From Hysterangium stoloniferum (lineage: Eukaryota; Basidiomycota; Agaricomycetes; Hysterangiales; Hysterangiaceae), in the NCBI GenBank assembly GCA_015178975.1, contig WHVD01000057.1, positions 248,001-312,000 of the forward strand: a DNA stretch of 64,000 bases, given 5' to 3'. Positions within the stretch are counted from its first letter, which is position 1. Each line of letters starts with the position of its first letter. A model generated the notes under the pieces. The model was not told where the DNA came from, made no database searches, and saw nothing but the letters and a program-made list of their open reading frames with translations. This document shows, piece by piece, positions 23,769 through 35,639 of this stretch. Both the position numbers and the translations under genes were made by a program.

Positions 23769-25217
23769 ATGTCCTTCAATGCTACCCAATCGTCTGGGTC
23801 GGCATGCTTTCTTGATCTTCTGCAGGCAGAGGGTCCAATTCGATGCCCTATCACACCGGACATGGTGGCCTCATTAAATCTAGACACTTTCGCTGCGTTT
23901 TTCGGCGCATATTGTTTGAACCCCCCGCAGGGCGATCACTGTCCATACGGGTATTGTCCAAACTCCGAGATTGCAGGTCAGTGTCCCCAAGTTTGTGCTG
24001 TTGAAATATATGTCTGAATATTCGTGAAGGCCTTCTTGTTCGGCTCTCCGCGTATGCAACCAACTTCTTTGTCGGTAGGATCATTTCAGCGATAATAAAT
24101 TATAGACTAGTCAATTGACTTGCATTTCAGCTATTCTAATATATTATGAGCGTGAAGAGCTCAAGGACATGTTCTGGGTGCAGTTCTTTGGGATATATTC
24201 GTTGTTGTTGACTAGTGCTTGGTCTATTTTTCGTCACCAGCTTACACGGATCCATGCTATTCTGACAATGGCTACCGTGGGCTCACCGGTCACCGTTTAT
24301 TTTTTTGTATATGCAGTGAGATCGTCGCTGTGGAAAAGAAAGCATCACTTAGAACCTGTCATTGGCCAGAAGAAACGGCTTAATCGAGGATTCGTTTTAC
24401 TCGCTTTGTTCATCTGGATTGGATTGAACGTCTACATTTTGCTTCCTTCACACCTCTCAGATTTTCAACAAGAAGCGTGCGAAAAGCACAATCGTGTTGT
24501 CGAACACTTCCTTTTCTTGCCTGTTTTAATTGTTGTTGACCTGCCCCGTTGGGCACAGTGTCTGGCGGTGTTACCTTTCGTATTGACGGTGGTAACATGG
24601 ATCACCGTTATTCTCATAAAACGTCGGAAGATATGGCCAAAGGGCGAAGCATTCACGCCTCTCACTTTCTGGTACCTTTATAACTGTCTTTGAAATATCT
24701 TAACTTTAAACATTAATATTTTATTCAGGGGTGACATAAAAAAGCACTATCCATTCGTTCAGTTCATAACGATAGTGCTTATTCCCACTGCCTATTGGAT
24801 AGCAACGATTGAAGTCGGTGTGTTGAAGGCGGGGACGAGGGATAACGAACTATCTGCAAGTTTTGGTCAGGTCCGGTTTGCTTTTACACTTTGTCCACAT
24901 GATTATTGAACAGCTATTTCAAGGTCCTAGCTATGTTTATAGCTGTACCGCCGTTCGTATCTGTCCTTAAACATCATTGCCACTTTATAAACTGGCTTAT
25001 CAATCTCACGTGGGTTCGCCTCCTTACAACAAGAAAAGATAGCCCTGAACTTCCCCTCACTATCAATCTGTCAACGGCCACCCTTGTTGGGCGCGAGAAA
25101 GTGCCTGCCACCGCGCAACGCCTCAAATTAACGTTATCTAGGGGTGGATCTTTTCTCAGCATGCCAAAAGAGTTATTGTGGCCAGAGAATGCTCTGCCAG
25201 TGGCTCAGAACCGTTAG
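23769..25217 (+). CDS. Multi-pass membrane protein, Agaricomycete-type, function unknown
   Basis: Five exons join in phase to 409 residues: 23769-23976, 24030-24074, 24131-24671, 24729-24870, 24924-25217. The N-terminal part (MSFNATQSSGSACFLDLL) is Cys-rich, with CPITPDMVASLN, YCLNPPQGDHCPYGYCPNSE, suggesting a disulfide-bonded extracellular region. Several hydrophobic helices follow, among them FGIYSLLLTSAWSIF, GFVLLALFIWIGLNVYILL, LPFVLTVVTWITVILI, FITIVLIPTAYWIATIEVG and VLAMFIAVPPFVSVL, about six or seven in all. The tail is soluble. I recall similar uncharacterised predicted membrane proteins in mushroom genomes, but no function is known to me. The acceptor for exon 5 was chosen because it alone keeps the phase. 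Confidence 0.8.
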
Positions 25218-25489
25218 GGTTGGCCATAAGATTCAGCTTCCAAACCACAGTCTTTACGGTTCACGTCTCCACCTTCAATGCTTTTTCGACCTTCATTTTC
25301 CACGGTGTAATTGGTTACTTTCGTTTTATTATTTCTCTGGGGAGCGGAGATGTGGTGTTTAAATAGGTACAATATAATGGCCGTGTTCATATCAAGGTTC
25401 TAAAGTTACAATACATACACTAACTAATGTGTCTAGCTGGTCTGCTGTGGCCACAGTTTCTCAGCATGCTCGAAGATAATACACGTTTT

Positions 25490-25645
25490 TCGCTTTGCAT
25501 CTCACCTCTATCGACATAGTGTCGTAACCCTCGTTAAATCTGAACCTGAAGGAGGAAATCAAATACCTCTACTTTGTCGCGGACACCATCTGCTGCAATT
25601 GCAGTTGGACCGCCTCCACATCCCGGCTCGCTTTGATAAATTCTC
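25490..25645 (+). pseudogene. P450 last-exon fragment carried by the duplication
   Basis: Copy of the final P450 exon and the end of the preceding intron (compare 20410-20565). Small deletions break its reading (the CCCGCCCCCTCG stretch is shortened to CCCTCG and ACTTTTGTC to ACTTTGTC). With no upstream exons it cannot encode a P450. Confidence 0.85.
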
Positions 25646-25861
25646 TCATGCTATTGCATTATTCCATAGTATCATCCGCAGTACGCGCATTGTATCACTT
25701 GAACTCATCGGATGTTGTATGTTAGTTTATTACAGCAAATTAAATCGGTCATGAAGTTTAAAATATATAAACGGCTGCTCTATTTTTGGCTATGATGCAG
25801 CGGATCCTTACATAAGCGTCCCTGGTCACACTACTCAGCCATCTACACCAGCACTTGTGAT

Positions 25862-26953
25862 ATGCAAATCCTAGTAGAGTATGAGAGTTCGGATGAGGAA
25901 TATCATTCACCTCTTATTAGTGAATCTTCAATACTACCGCACCCCCCTATTATCCAACAGAAACGGTGAGTTTGTGTCCCCCACACACGGCGAATCTGAA
26001 GCACGGGTCGCACAGGAAACTACCCTCTCTCCCATCTTATTTAATTATCAAAACTCCTACGTCTGACCCCGCTCAACACCAAGGTCGTGTTAGGACTCAG
26101 CCGCACATGGATAGTCAATGCGCCTGCTATGTATACGTACCTATAACATTAGAGTCAGGAGGTTTTGGTAGACTTATAAAACGAGCCTTGAAGTATGCCA
26201 TTAGAGCCGAACCGGCAGTTCACCCGATTATTGAAAACTGGGGTAGCCAGAAAGGTCAGGATATTGACGGCGAGTTGCACATTAGTTTAACACGCCCCCA
26301 TATACCTCCAACACCACCAGAGAGAGGGCTTCAAGCGTGCAGTGATGGAAGTAGCGGCTTAGCATCCCCCTTGAATCTCTTTTATTCTATGACCGGTGAA
26401 ACAACCTATTTTAATAATTACACAGCTTTCTCGCATCTTTTGCAACCTTCGCCACTTTTGATAATGATGAAAAAACTCGAGCCTTTCTAGCCCTGGAAAT
26501 TGGCGCGGGGCATTCCCAGGTAGGTATCCAGCCACACTGTTCTCTCCGCGTATACAATCATGTGCGGGATTTTAACTGAATATACATCTTTTTTGTCTGC
26601 TAGCTTCGCCAGATGACGGAAAGCATCACTCCCACGCTGCGCTCATTATATCAGAAAGAATACTACACAGAGCCGCGCTTTCATGCTTCTATCGCGTGGG
26701 CACTGCTCGATCCTACATCACAAACGCAGCTTGTTTCTACACCTGAAGTTCTTGCAGATTCAGATGTTGAACTTTTGTCCGCATCTCAGCCATCTAGCGA
26801 TCCAACTTTTATCACTCTGCCAGAGTTTCCCCGTATTCTTTTTACGTTTAACGATAAATTGGGGGATCGACTACGCGCGTTGGTATTTTCGACGTGATGA
26901 CCATCAATTCGCATCGGAAGGAAGTCAGTACTTATGCTTTACGGGGTAAATAG
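25862..26953 (+). pseudogene. USB1 pseudogene (unit 2 copy)
   Basis: Copy of the USB1 gene at 21296. The start, intron 1 and the first HxS motif (GELHISLTRP) are kept. An extra base directly after that motif (CGCCCCCATAT against CGCCCCGTAT) shifts the frame. The exon 2 donor CCCCGTGAGT has become CCCCTTGAAT. Deletions in the last exon (near 26833 and 26876-26915) shift the frame again. The second HxS (RFHASIAW) remains readable. A host gene copy that has lost function; no alternative splice I can see restores the frame. Confidence 0.88.
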
Positions 26954-28376
26954 CCCCAGTGGTACATTCTTGCTGCGGTCTAGCCTACATTGATGGCCAT
27001 GGTTATTCCGTATAATAGTTCACGCAACGCAAGAATTTAAGCTTGGATCCCGAAGAGGAAGGTTTATTTATGCTGTTCGCCTTACGCGGCGCTTTCGACA
27101 ATTGTGTATATACCAATTCACTACTAATACTAGCCCTCATGAGGCTTTCATTTTCATTTGGACTGCCTAGTGAGGCGATAGTTATTTTAAGCGAGAGTCA
27201 TCTTTAATTGGGACAATATAGATTGCTTGAACTGATTCATGGGGGGTGTTCTTGAAGGCTAAAGAATGCAGTCTTCTTCATTGTTATCGTTTTCGGGCTT
27301 AAGTCAATGCGACATATAGTCACCTATCATGTGAGGCGTGATACTAAGCATAGCAAATAGTCCAGACTATTTCTCGGTCATATCTTCAGCAATTATAAAA
27401 ATGGCTGTCCGGTCAATTAATTAAATTTCTGGATATGTCTAAGAAAAAATCCGGCAGGCGTAGTAATGTCTACCACATGGAGTACAACGGCACGTCATCG
27501 TTAACCTAATAGGGCAACAAGTACGGAATATATTTATACAAAAAAATGAATGGTGAATCTACGAGCTCGAAGCGAAACTGACAATGAGTGCGTTTTTCCG
27601 ATCTTTTTCCGCGCTGATCTTTCAACTTCGTTTTTTTTACTACAGATCATGGGAGCGTTACTGTACCTCGGAATGCCGATCTGTCAACTTGTTTGATTTA
27701 TGGAACCTTTTTTTCCAGGGATCATTTGAGTCTACTAAACATACCCTTGCTATCGCGTACCTTACCGATCAGCGAAGGTAGCCTGAGGACTGCACATACA
27801 GCGCCACCTTTCGTCTCTGGAGGATTTGACGCACCCATGAGCACCTTTTCTGTGCCTGGATCCGGGGGAAAAGGCCGTCACTTCATACCATTACTTTTCC
27901 CCCGAAAGACCGGCAACTGTGAGAGGGACTGTCAATGCTTCAGTACGACTTGCTCATAAATCTCTGGGAAACCGTGAGAGGGGCTGTCAATGTTTCGGTG
28001 CGACTTGCCCATCAATCTCCGGTCCATCGTTTGGGCCTGGTATACATCACTGAAATCATAAAAAGCCCTTTCGATCATGGTTTCAGAAGCAGTGTCCCTT
28101 TACGCATCATAGGACGCATAGCCGTACTCTATCACCAACCATGTTTAACAAAACGAAAGACGCAGAGAGGAAACCGTGTTCTGACAGTGTTTGACGCTGC
28201 CGGGGCTTGTCGAATGATTCGCTGTCCGTATGAGAGTTACCCATCAAGCAGTTTTGATCGATATCGGGCCATTATTGCGTCTTGTCCCTATATAAGGAGA
28301 GCAGGCTCATCCTTTCCAACAAGTTTGGGATTTTCACTGCCAAGCAGAGTGTTGCTTTTCTCCACCATGTCCTTCA
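26954..28376. other. Intergenic of unit 2
   Basis: Counterpart of 22395-23768. It contains an additional local duplication at about 27918-28020 (the GTGAGAGGG(A/G)CTGTCAATG stretch twice). No gene is supported. Confidence 0.5.
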
Positions 28377-29873
28377 ATACTACCCAATCGTCTGGGTCGG
28401 CATGCCTTCTTGATTATCTGCAGGCAGAGGGTCCAATTCGATGCCCTATCACACCGGACATGGTGGCCTCATTAAATCTAGCAGACAATTTCGATGCGTT
28501 TTTCAGCGCATATTGTTTGAATCCCCAGCGTGGCGATCACTGTCCATACGGGTATTGTCCAAACTCTGAGGTTGCAGGTCAGTGTTCCCCAATTTTGTGC
28601 TGTTTGAAATATATGTCTGAATATTCGTGAAGGCCCTCTTGTTCGGCTCTCCGCGTATGCAACCAACTTCTTTGTTGGTAAGATCATTTCAGCGATAATA
28701 AATTATAGACTAGTCAATTGACTTGCATTTCAGCTATTCTAATAATATGTTATGAGCGTAAAGAGTTCAATGAGCGTAAAAAGCTCAATGAGCTCAATGG
28801 GCGTAAAAAGCTCAATGAGCTCAAAGAGCTCAAAGACATGTTCTGGGTGCAGTTATTTGGGATATATTCGTTGTTGTTGACTAGTGCTTGGTCTATTTTT
28901 CGTCACCAGCTTACACGGATCCATGCTATTCTGACAATGGCTACCGTGGGCTCACCGTTTTTGTACATGCAGTGAGATCGTCGTTGTGGAAAAGAAAGCA
29001 TCACTTAGAATCTGTCGTTGGCAAGGGGAAACGGGTTACTCGAGGATTCGTTTTGCTCGCTTTGTTCATCTGGATTGGATTGAACGTCTACATTTTGCTT
29101 CCTCCACACCTCTCAGATTTTCAACAAGAAGCGTGCGAAAGGAACAATCGTGTTGTCGAACACTTCCTTTTCTTGCCTGTTTTGATTGTTGTTGACATGC
29201 CTCATTGGGCACAGTGTCTGGCGGTGTTACCTTTCGTATTGACGGTGGTAACATGGATCACCGTTATTCTCATAAAACGTCGGAAGATATGGCCAAAGGG
29301 CGAAGCATTCACGCCTCTCACCTTCTGGTACCTTTATAACTGTCTTTGAAATATCTTAACTTTAAACATTAATATTTTATTCAGGGGTGACATAAAAAAG
29401 CACTATCCATTCGTTCACTTCGTAACGATAGTGCTTATTCCCACTGCCTATTGGATAGCAACGATTGAAGTCGGTGTGTTGAAGGCGGGGACGAGGGATA
29501 ACCATCTATCTGCAAGTTTTGGTCAGGTCCGGTTTGCTCTTACACTTTGTCCACATGATTATTGAACAGCTATTTCAAGGTTCTAGCTATGTTTGTAGCT
29601 GTACCGCCGTTCCTATCTGTCCTTAACTATTATGGCGAATTTAAAGGCTGGTTTTTCGGTCTCACGTGGGTTCGCCTCCTTACAACAAGAAAATATAGCC
29701 CTGAACATCCCCCCGCCATCAATCCGTCAACAGACACCCTTGTTGGGCCCGAGAAAGTGCCTGCCACCGCGCAACGCCTCAAATTAACGTTATCTAGGGG
29801 TGAATCTTTTCTCAACATGCCAAAAGATTTATTGTGGCCAGAGAGTGCTCTGCCAGTGGTTCAAAACCCTTAG
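28377..29873 (+). pseudogene. Membrane-protein gene copy, frame broken (unit 2)
   Basis: Copy of the gene at 23769. Exons, splice sites and the C-terminal exon are well kept (MSFNTTQSSGSACLLDYL start; VLAMFVAVPPFLSVL near the end). Two differences stand out. At about 28750-28836 a short charged motif (ERKEFN, ERKKLN, GRKKLN, KELKD) has expanded as imperfect repeats, adding about 18 codons in frame. At about 28955 a 13-bp loss relative to copy 1 shifts the frame and leads to a stop within a few codons, before most helices. Copy 1 is therefore the likely working gene. Confidence 0.8.
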
Positions 29874-30139
29874 GGTTGGCTATAAGACCTAGCTTCCAAA
29901 CCACAGTCTTTACGGTTCACATCTCTCCCTTCCTGTCTTTTTCGATCTTCATTTTCCACGGTGTAATGGGTTACTTTCGTTTTAATATTTCTCTGGGGAG
30001 CGAAGACGTGGTATTTAAATAGGTATAATATAATAGCCGCGTACATATCAGGTTCTAAAGTTACAATACATACACTTGCCAATGTGTCTAGCTGGTCTGC
30101 TGTGGCCACAGCTTCTCAGCATGCTTGAAGATAATACAA

Positions 30140-31065
30140 TTCACCATCAGTGTTAAAAGTGTAGAAAATGAATGGCCAGACTGGGGATTGAACCCAGGGC
30201 TTCTGCATATATAGCAGGGGTGTTACCCATTACACCTGACCCTGCTAGTATTACATAATTTAACAATCAGTTCATCTTGTTAAGATATATCCTTCGTCTT
30301 TGACAATGTACCCCACAGCCTCATCATATGAGGCACTGAGGTTCAATGGTCCTACCTCATATTGTGAAGGAGGTGCAAGGACTATTACAGTACTCATAAC
30401 ACCTTGTCACAGAGATCAGACAATTCTCAAAAAATTACCCAATATAGTATAGCATCTTTGCTTCAACTTGACACTTGGCTTATGTAATTTGAATCTAAAT
30501 TGGTGGAATAATAAATAAAACAAAATAATCACTCATTGGAATGATTTTTTGACCCTCTCTTATTTTGACAGAAGAGCTACTATTTCAGTAAAAATATAAG
30601 TCTAAACCACTTGTAAGAATAATAAACATGTCATGTGACTTTGTTTACATCTGTTTGACATGTTGACAGTTGGTTCAACCACTCTTGAGTCTTTACCACT
30701 ACCATGAAAGCTATTTCTGTTAATAATAACAAGTCTTTCCATAAACCTAGACCGGGATTGAATCTGCAATGATGAGTGTATGCGCATATACTATGGTGCC
30801 ATAAGGGAGAACTAACTCCTTTGATCATATACCTGTATTATCCTTTAATGATGCAATTAGCTAGAAACTTTGAGTATCTAAATTTCTCCTTTTTACTCTC
30901 CTAAAGACTCCCCTAAACAATTACAAAGTAAATAAAAGGATATAATATTTGCCATATACCTCAGTGAAAGTTATTCATTCACTGAGGTATGTGTGCAATC
31001 ATTTACTATTATCCTATTACTTATGAAACATCTTGTAGCTGCATATACAGGTACTATAATATATA
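30140..31065. other. AT-rich border between host duplication and transposon block
   Basis: No gene is seen. The stretch holds one degenerate tRNA-like sequence, several short repeats (for example AGTGAAAGTTATT at 30963 and 31067) and sequence typical of decayed repeats. Confidence 0.5.
30174..30246 (-). tRNA. Degenerate tRNA-like sequence (tRNA relic or SINE head)
   Basis: On the minus strand a GGTGTAATGGGTAACACC D-arm-like stretch (A box) is followed by a CCTGC/GCAG anticodon-like stem and a perfect T-arm, CTGGGTTCAATCCCCAG (B box). The anticodon loop reads TATATAT, without U at position 33, and the acceptor stem pairs poorly. I read it as a tRNA pseudogene or tRNA-derived repeat, closest to a Val-type layout. 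Confidence 0.35.
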
Positions 31066-32147
31066 GTGAAAGTTATTTGCTCACTGAGCTGCATATACAG
31101 ACTCTATCATGAGTGGAAGGCTGCTTTCCAAACAAATAGAGGGTTGTTTGAACCCTTTGTCATGTTTTTTGGTCTCACTAATAGCCCGGCAACCTTTCAG
31201 ACTATGATGAATGACATCTTCTGGGATTTGATTGCTGAGGGAGTTGTCTGTGTCTACCTGGATGACATCCTCATCTTTACCAAGACACTTGAGGAACATC
31301 GGCATGTCCTATTACTGGTTCTTGAGCATCTTCATGAGTATAAGCTCTACCTCAAACCAGAGAAATGTGGGTTTGAAAAGACAAAGGTCAAATACCTTGG
31401 CCTAGTCATCTCTGAAAACCAAGCAGAGATGGACCCAATCAAGGTGTCAGGTGTGTGTGATTGGCCCCACTCCTACCAGTTGGAAGGAGGTACAAGCCTT
31501 CCTTGGATTTACCAACTTCTACAGGTGATTCATAGCAGATTTCTCCCACCATGCATGACCACTGTTTGACCTCACAAAAAAGGAATCAACTTGGAGGTGG
31601 ACTGTGACTGAGGACAATGCTTTCCTTCTCCTCAAGGATCTGGTTACAAATGCACCAATTCTGACAATGCCTGATGATTCAAAACCCTTTCAAGTTGAAG
31701 CTGACTCATCAGACTATGCCACTGGCAGTCTTCTCACAACAGCTGGATGATGGAAAGTGGCATCCTGTTGTCTTCTACTCAAAAATACTGTCCACTGTTG
31801 AATGCAATTATGAGATCCATGACAAAGAAATGCTTGCAGTGATTTGTGCCTTTGATGAATGGAGACATTTCCTAGTGGGGGCATGACACTCAGTTGAGGT
31901 ATGGACTGACCACAAGATCCTTGAGTACTTCATGTCCTCAAAAAAGCTAAATTGAAGACAGGCTAGATGGTCCCTGTTCCTGGCACGTTTCGATTTCCAA
32001 CTGCACCACTGGCCAGGACACTCTATGGGAAAAACTGATGCACTCTCTTGTTGGCCTGACCATGGTTCTGGTGAAGGTGACAACTTGGATATCACCCTAC
32101 TTAAGCCAGAGTTTTTTGCAATTTGAGCCATGGAGGGTGTGTCAATA

Positions 32148-32375
32148 CAGTGACTTACTGTACAAAATGTATCCAATGTTTTGCAGTTTCAACTTGTATA
32201 GCTTATACCCCAGTAGATAAAATCATAACAATCACCAAAATATTTTCCAACATGCTCTATCATGTATAGTCCAAGGCACCATAAGTTCATTATGTAATAT
32301 CCATATATGGTAACAATATGAATATTTTAATAGAGAGGGGTCATTGGATACCTTTTGTAACTGACAAAATTAGGC
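32148..32375. repeat. Left terminal inverted repeat of Tc1-like element 1
   Basis: About 228 bp, inverted relative to about 34355-34582; contains CCAATGTTTTGCAGTTTC near its outer end and GAGAGGGGTCATTGGATACC near its inner end. Confidence 0.8.
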
Positions 32376-32389
32376 AGGAAAGTACTTGT

Positions 32390-33394
32390 ATTTAGTACTT
32401 GGTATAGCCACCCTTTGCCTTTAATACATCTGCAACCCTCCTAGGCATACTTTCAATCAAATCCTGGCACACCTTTGCATCAATCTTGTACCATTCCTCC
32501 ACTACCCTCTCCCAAAGCTCTTCCATCTCCTGGGATGCATTCTCATACCCTGCCAACCTCCTCTTCAGGTGATTCCATAAGTGTTCAATGGGATTCAGGT
32601 CAAGAGACTGTGCTGGCCATGAGAGACCCCTGAAACCATTTTCTTGGAACCAATTCTGGGCCTTCTTGCAGGTATGCTTGGGGTCATTATCCTGCTGGAG
32701 ATGACATCATCTGCAGATTTACCATAATCCCTGAGGCTGGCTTACAGGTCATACTCTAGAATCTGTATGTAGAGATCCCCATCCATCCATCCATCAATCT
32801 TGCATACATAACCAACCCCTCCCTACAGTATGCACCCCCATATCATCAAAGATCTACCACCAAACTTCAGGATTCTCTCAACCAGCCTGTCACTCAAGCC
32901 CTCCCCTGCCTTTTTCCACACCCACTCACCCCAGCCTATTGATTTGTCTCATCAGACCACACCACTGTCTTCCAGTCCTCCACAGTCCAATTCTGATGTA
33001 TCAAAGCAAAGTCCATCCTCTCCTTCCTATGCTTCTTAGAAAGAAGAGGCCTTTTCTTCTTTACCACAGGCTTCATCCCAGCTGCCTTGAGTCCATGATA
33101 TACTGTTTGAGGATTGAGTGACTGGTTGGTGATAGTGCAAAGTGCCCTTGTTGCATCTACAGCTGTATCAGCCTTTCCAGAGCTGATAAGATGTTGTGCA
33201 AAACAGATGTTGGCCATAGAGAGTTTGGAAGGATGACCACCAGAGGACTTAGAAAGGTGGGAATGATGTTTAGAGTGAAGTCTAGAGATAGTAACAAAGT
33301 TATATCCAGTAGAAACTGAAATATGTTTGGCAGAATGGCCAGCATCAAATAGAGAAAGGATCTCATGCTGGACAGCAGGGGACAGAGGATGCAT
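32390..33394 (-). pseudogene. Tc1/mariner transposase, broken
   Basis: The open N-terminal part (33394-32936) starts MHPLSPAVQHEILSLFDAGH and has the paired helix-turn-helix domain (HISVSTGYNFVTISRLHSKH) and the first catalytic Asp in VVWSDETN. Downstream, in shifting frames with stops, come the second Asp in QQDNDPKHT (about 32.69 kb) and the Glu in LDLNPIEHLWNHLK (about 32.6 kb), giving a DD34E-type triad. Frameshifts and stops after the first Asp make it inactive. Confidence 0.82.
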
Positions 33395-33430
33395 AGTTGA
33401 AATTAGAAGAATCTTAGCTGTGAGAGCCCT

Positions 33431-34265
33431 TGTTACGACTGGAAATCCCGCTGGACTCCAGGCACTAACTTATACACACCTGTGCCCTATATGCACCCAT
33501 TATCAGTTTACCAAAATTCCCGCTGGACTCCATATATCAGACTCGTCTACGTTTGACTTCGTTACATTGTGTTTCAGTCACTGGAATACCTACCGGACTC
33601 TGTCCCTGTCTATGTCTGACCCCATCCCATGCATCAGTAACCGGACCCTGCTCGGAAAACCCGTCATCCCTCTAACAGAGCCCCATTCCCGTTTTAGTCA
33701 AATGACCTGTCACGATTTGGACTCCACTCCCGCTCTGTTTCCTGTTATGGTTTATGATTTGTCACGATTCAGACTCCATTCCATTCCGTCCCATTCCTAA
33801 CACCAAATTTGGTGTTTACTATTGCTGTTTCATGTTTTGTTAGTTCCATTTCATCATTACTGGATTTGGTATGTCATTCACTCCACGGTCTATTTAAACT
33901 GGCAGATGTTGTACATACAATCCAGTCAGAAAATCAGCTTAGATTTCCCCTGGTAATCTAATACATTTTCCGCTCTAAACTCCTACTTGAATCACACCGC
34001 TCACACTAGTTGGAGCCCATGGGCTCCGGCACATCTATCTCTCTTACTTATCTCGACTTACGCCTTGACTCACAACCTCTCAACCCACGACCTCCGACCC
34101 ACACCCCTCGACCCACGAACCCTGCCTGGACTCCCTGGGATTCCCATCCGCCTGTCTGAAATTGGACAACACGATCTTGCAAGGGCACAGCCTATAAGCT
34201 GAAGCCAAGTCCTACCGGATATTCCGCAGGTTTCTCCGGAAACCCACCATGTACGTACCCTAACA
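33431..34265. mobile_element. Solo LTR, separate LTR family, inside the Tc1-like element
   Basis: 835 bp starting TGTTACGACTGG and ending CCTAACA, flanked by a 5-bp target-site duplication GCCCT (33426-33430 and 34266-34270). Beyond the first nine bases it does not match the other LTRs here. It is a fossil of an LTR retrotransposon lost by LTR recombination. Confidence 0.8.
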
Positions 34266-34354
34266 GCCCTTCTTCTTATACTTTAGCACAGCATGATCAC
34301 ATGACATGTTGAAAAATATAAACAAGTGCAAACAATCAATATTGTCATATGATT

Positions 34355-34582
34355 TTCATACAAAAGCCTGTCAGTTACAAAAGGTATCCAATGACCCCTC
34401 TCTATTAAAATATTCATATTGTTATCATATATGGATATTACATAATGACCTTATGGTTCCTTGGACTATACATGATAGAGCATGTTGGCAAATATTTTGG
34501 TGATTTGTATGATTTTATCTACTGGGGTATAAGCTATACAAGCTGAAACTGCAAAACATTGGATACATTTTGTAAGTCACTG
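34355..34582. repeat. Right terminal inverted repeat of Tc1-like element 1
   Basis: Reverse complement of the left repeat, ending TAAGTCACTG before the TA duplication. Confidence 0.8.
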
Positions 34583-35006
34583 TACATGGGCCCAAACATG
34601 AATTCCTCACTGCTATTCGCCAAGGAAATGAGAAGGGTGAACAGGAAGAAGCAGTGATCAAGGCAGTGAAGGAACTCCAAAAATCTGGTGGCCAATCTAT
34701 CAGATTAATACAGAAGAGGATGGACTGGTGTTGTATCAGGGTTGGATATATGTATGTACCAACAGACCCAGAACTGAGGCATAGGATTGTGGAACAGCAC
34801 CATGACTCTCAGGTTGCTGGCCATGCAGGATGATGGAAAACCTTAGAGCTAGTGAGTCACAATTTCTGGTGGCCAGGCATGTTGTGATATATAGGGCAGT
34901 ATGTCAAGACATGTGACACATGTATGTGCACCAAGTTCCAGCATCAGATGCCAATTGGTGAATTACACCCAAACACCACACCAGAAGATCAATTGGATAC
35001 AACCAG

Positions 35007-35639
35007 TGTGAAGAGTAGTGGAAGTTCTAACCATTCTATATACAAAGAATATCTGTTTAGGTATGAACAACGATGTATTGACTATCTAAGTCTAATACAG
35101 ACCGAACATGTATTGACTGTTTAGTTCAATATGGTCGAGTGAATTAGCTATCTAAAGTAGAATAGAGAGCTAAAACAAATAAAGGAGGATCAACTGTAAA
35201 GTATGATTCTGAATGACTGCTCGAGTGTTGAAGAGAATAACGAGAGAGTCAAATAACAGAGTAGTGCGGATGTAGTCGATGTGGATTGAGATAATGGTTT
35301 GAGTTTCAACTAATATAGTTCGAAACTCTGATTGTGCAGATAGTTAAAGCCTGTCTGTGATGGTCGAGACGATACCCCAATCACAACTTACAGGACACTA
35401 ACTGGGTGTCTGGGTAAGTCGTGGTTGTGGGGTAAAAAGTGTCTGAGTTCTAACTACTGGCACTAGAATACATAAGTCTGGCACGTATGCACCCACAAGA
35501 GTCAATGTACTGAATGCATAGGCTGTTGAACTAAATATATGTGTATGATAAAATAGAGAGAAAATAGAAATAATAATGGAAATATAGTGTGGGCTCTTCT
35601 GGACTATATTTCGGAGTATATTTTGCAGTATCTCTCACA
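35007..35639. mobile_element. Solo LTR, family B, copy 1
   Basis: 633 bp, TGTGAAGAGT to TCTCTCACA, with target-site duplication ACCAG (35002-35006 and 35640-35644) inside the integrase region of the old chromovirus. The reverse complement of the same family is found at 56748-58108. Confidence 0.82.

Larger units (their letters stand above)
20403..25482 (+). repeat. Segmental tandem duplication, unit 1
   Basis: This unit starts in the last intron/exon of the P450 gene and ends just after the membrane-protein gene (ending GAAGATAATAC). It is repeated in the same orientation at 25483-30139 with the same order: P450 tail, USB1, membrane protein. Unit 1 is about 0.4 kb longer because of extra DNA at about 20670-21037, flanked by a short repeat of the P450 3' flank. 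Confidence 0.88.
25483..30139 (+). repeat. Segmental tandem duplication, unit 2
   Basis: Direct repeat of 20403-25482. The junction falls at GAAGATAATAC, which also ends unit 2 at about 30139, followed there by unrelated DNA. Identity is high by eye in the exons, with small indels throughout. Both gene copies in this unit are broken. Confidence 0.88.
32148..34582 (-). mobile_element. Tc1/mariner DNA transposon, decayed, with solo LTR inside
   Basis: Flanked by TA target duplications (32146-32147 and 34583-34584) and by long terminal inverted repeats of about 230 bp starting CAGTGACTTA. The left repeat has a 5-bp internal addition. The minus strand carries the transposase. A solo LTR (33431-34265) was inserted later, leaving an original element of about 1.6 kb. 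Confidence 0.85.

Noticed and set aside
30730-30815. Second tRNA-like stretch with a GATTCAATCCC box on the minus strand
   Set aside because: Arms do not pair and no A box is placed with confidence; probably chance or far-decayed repeat.
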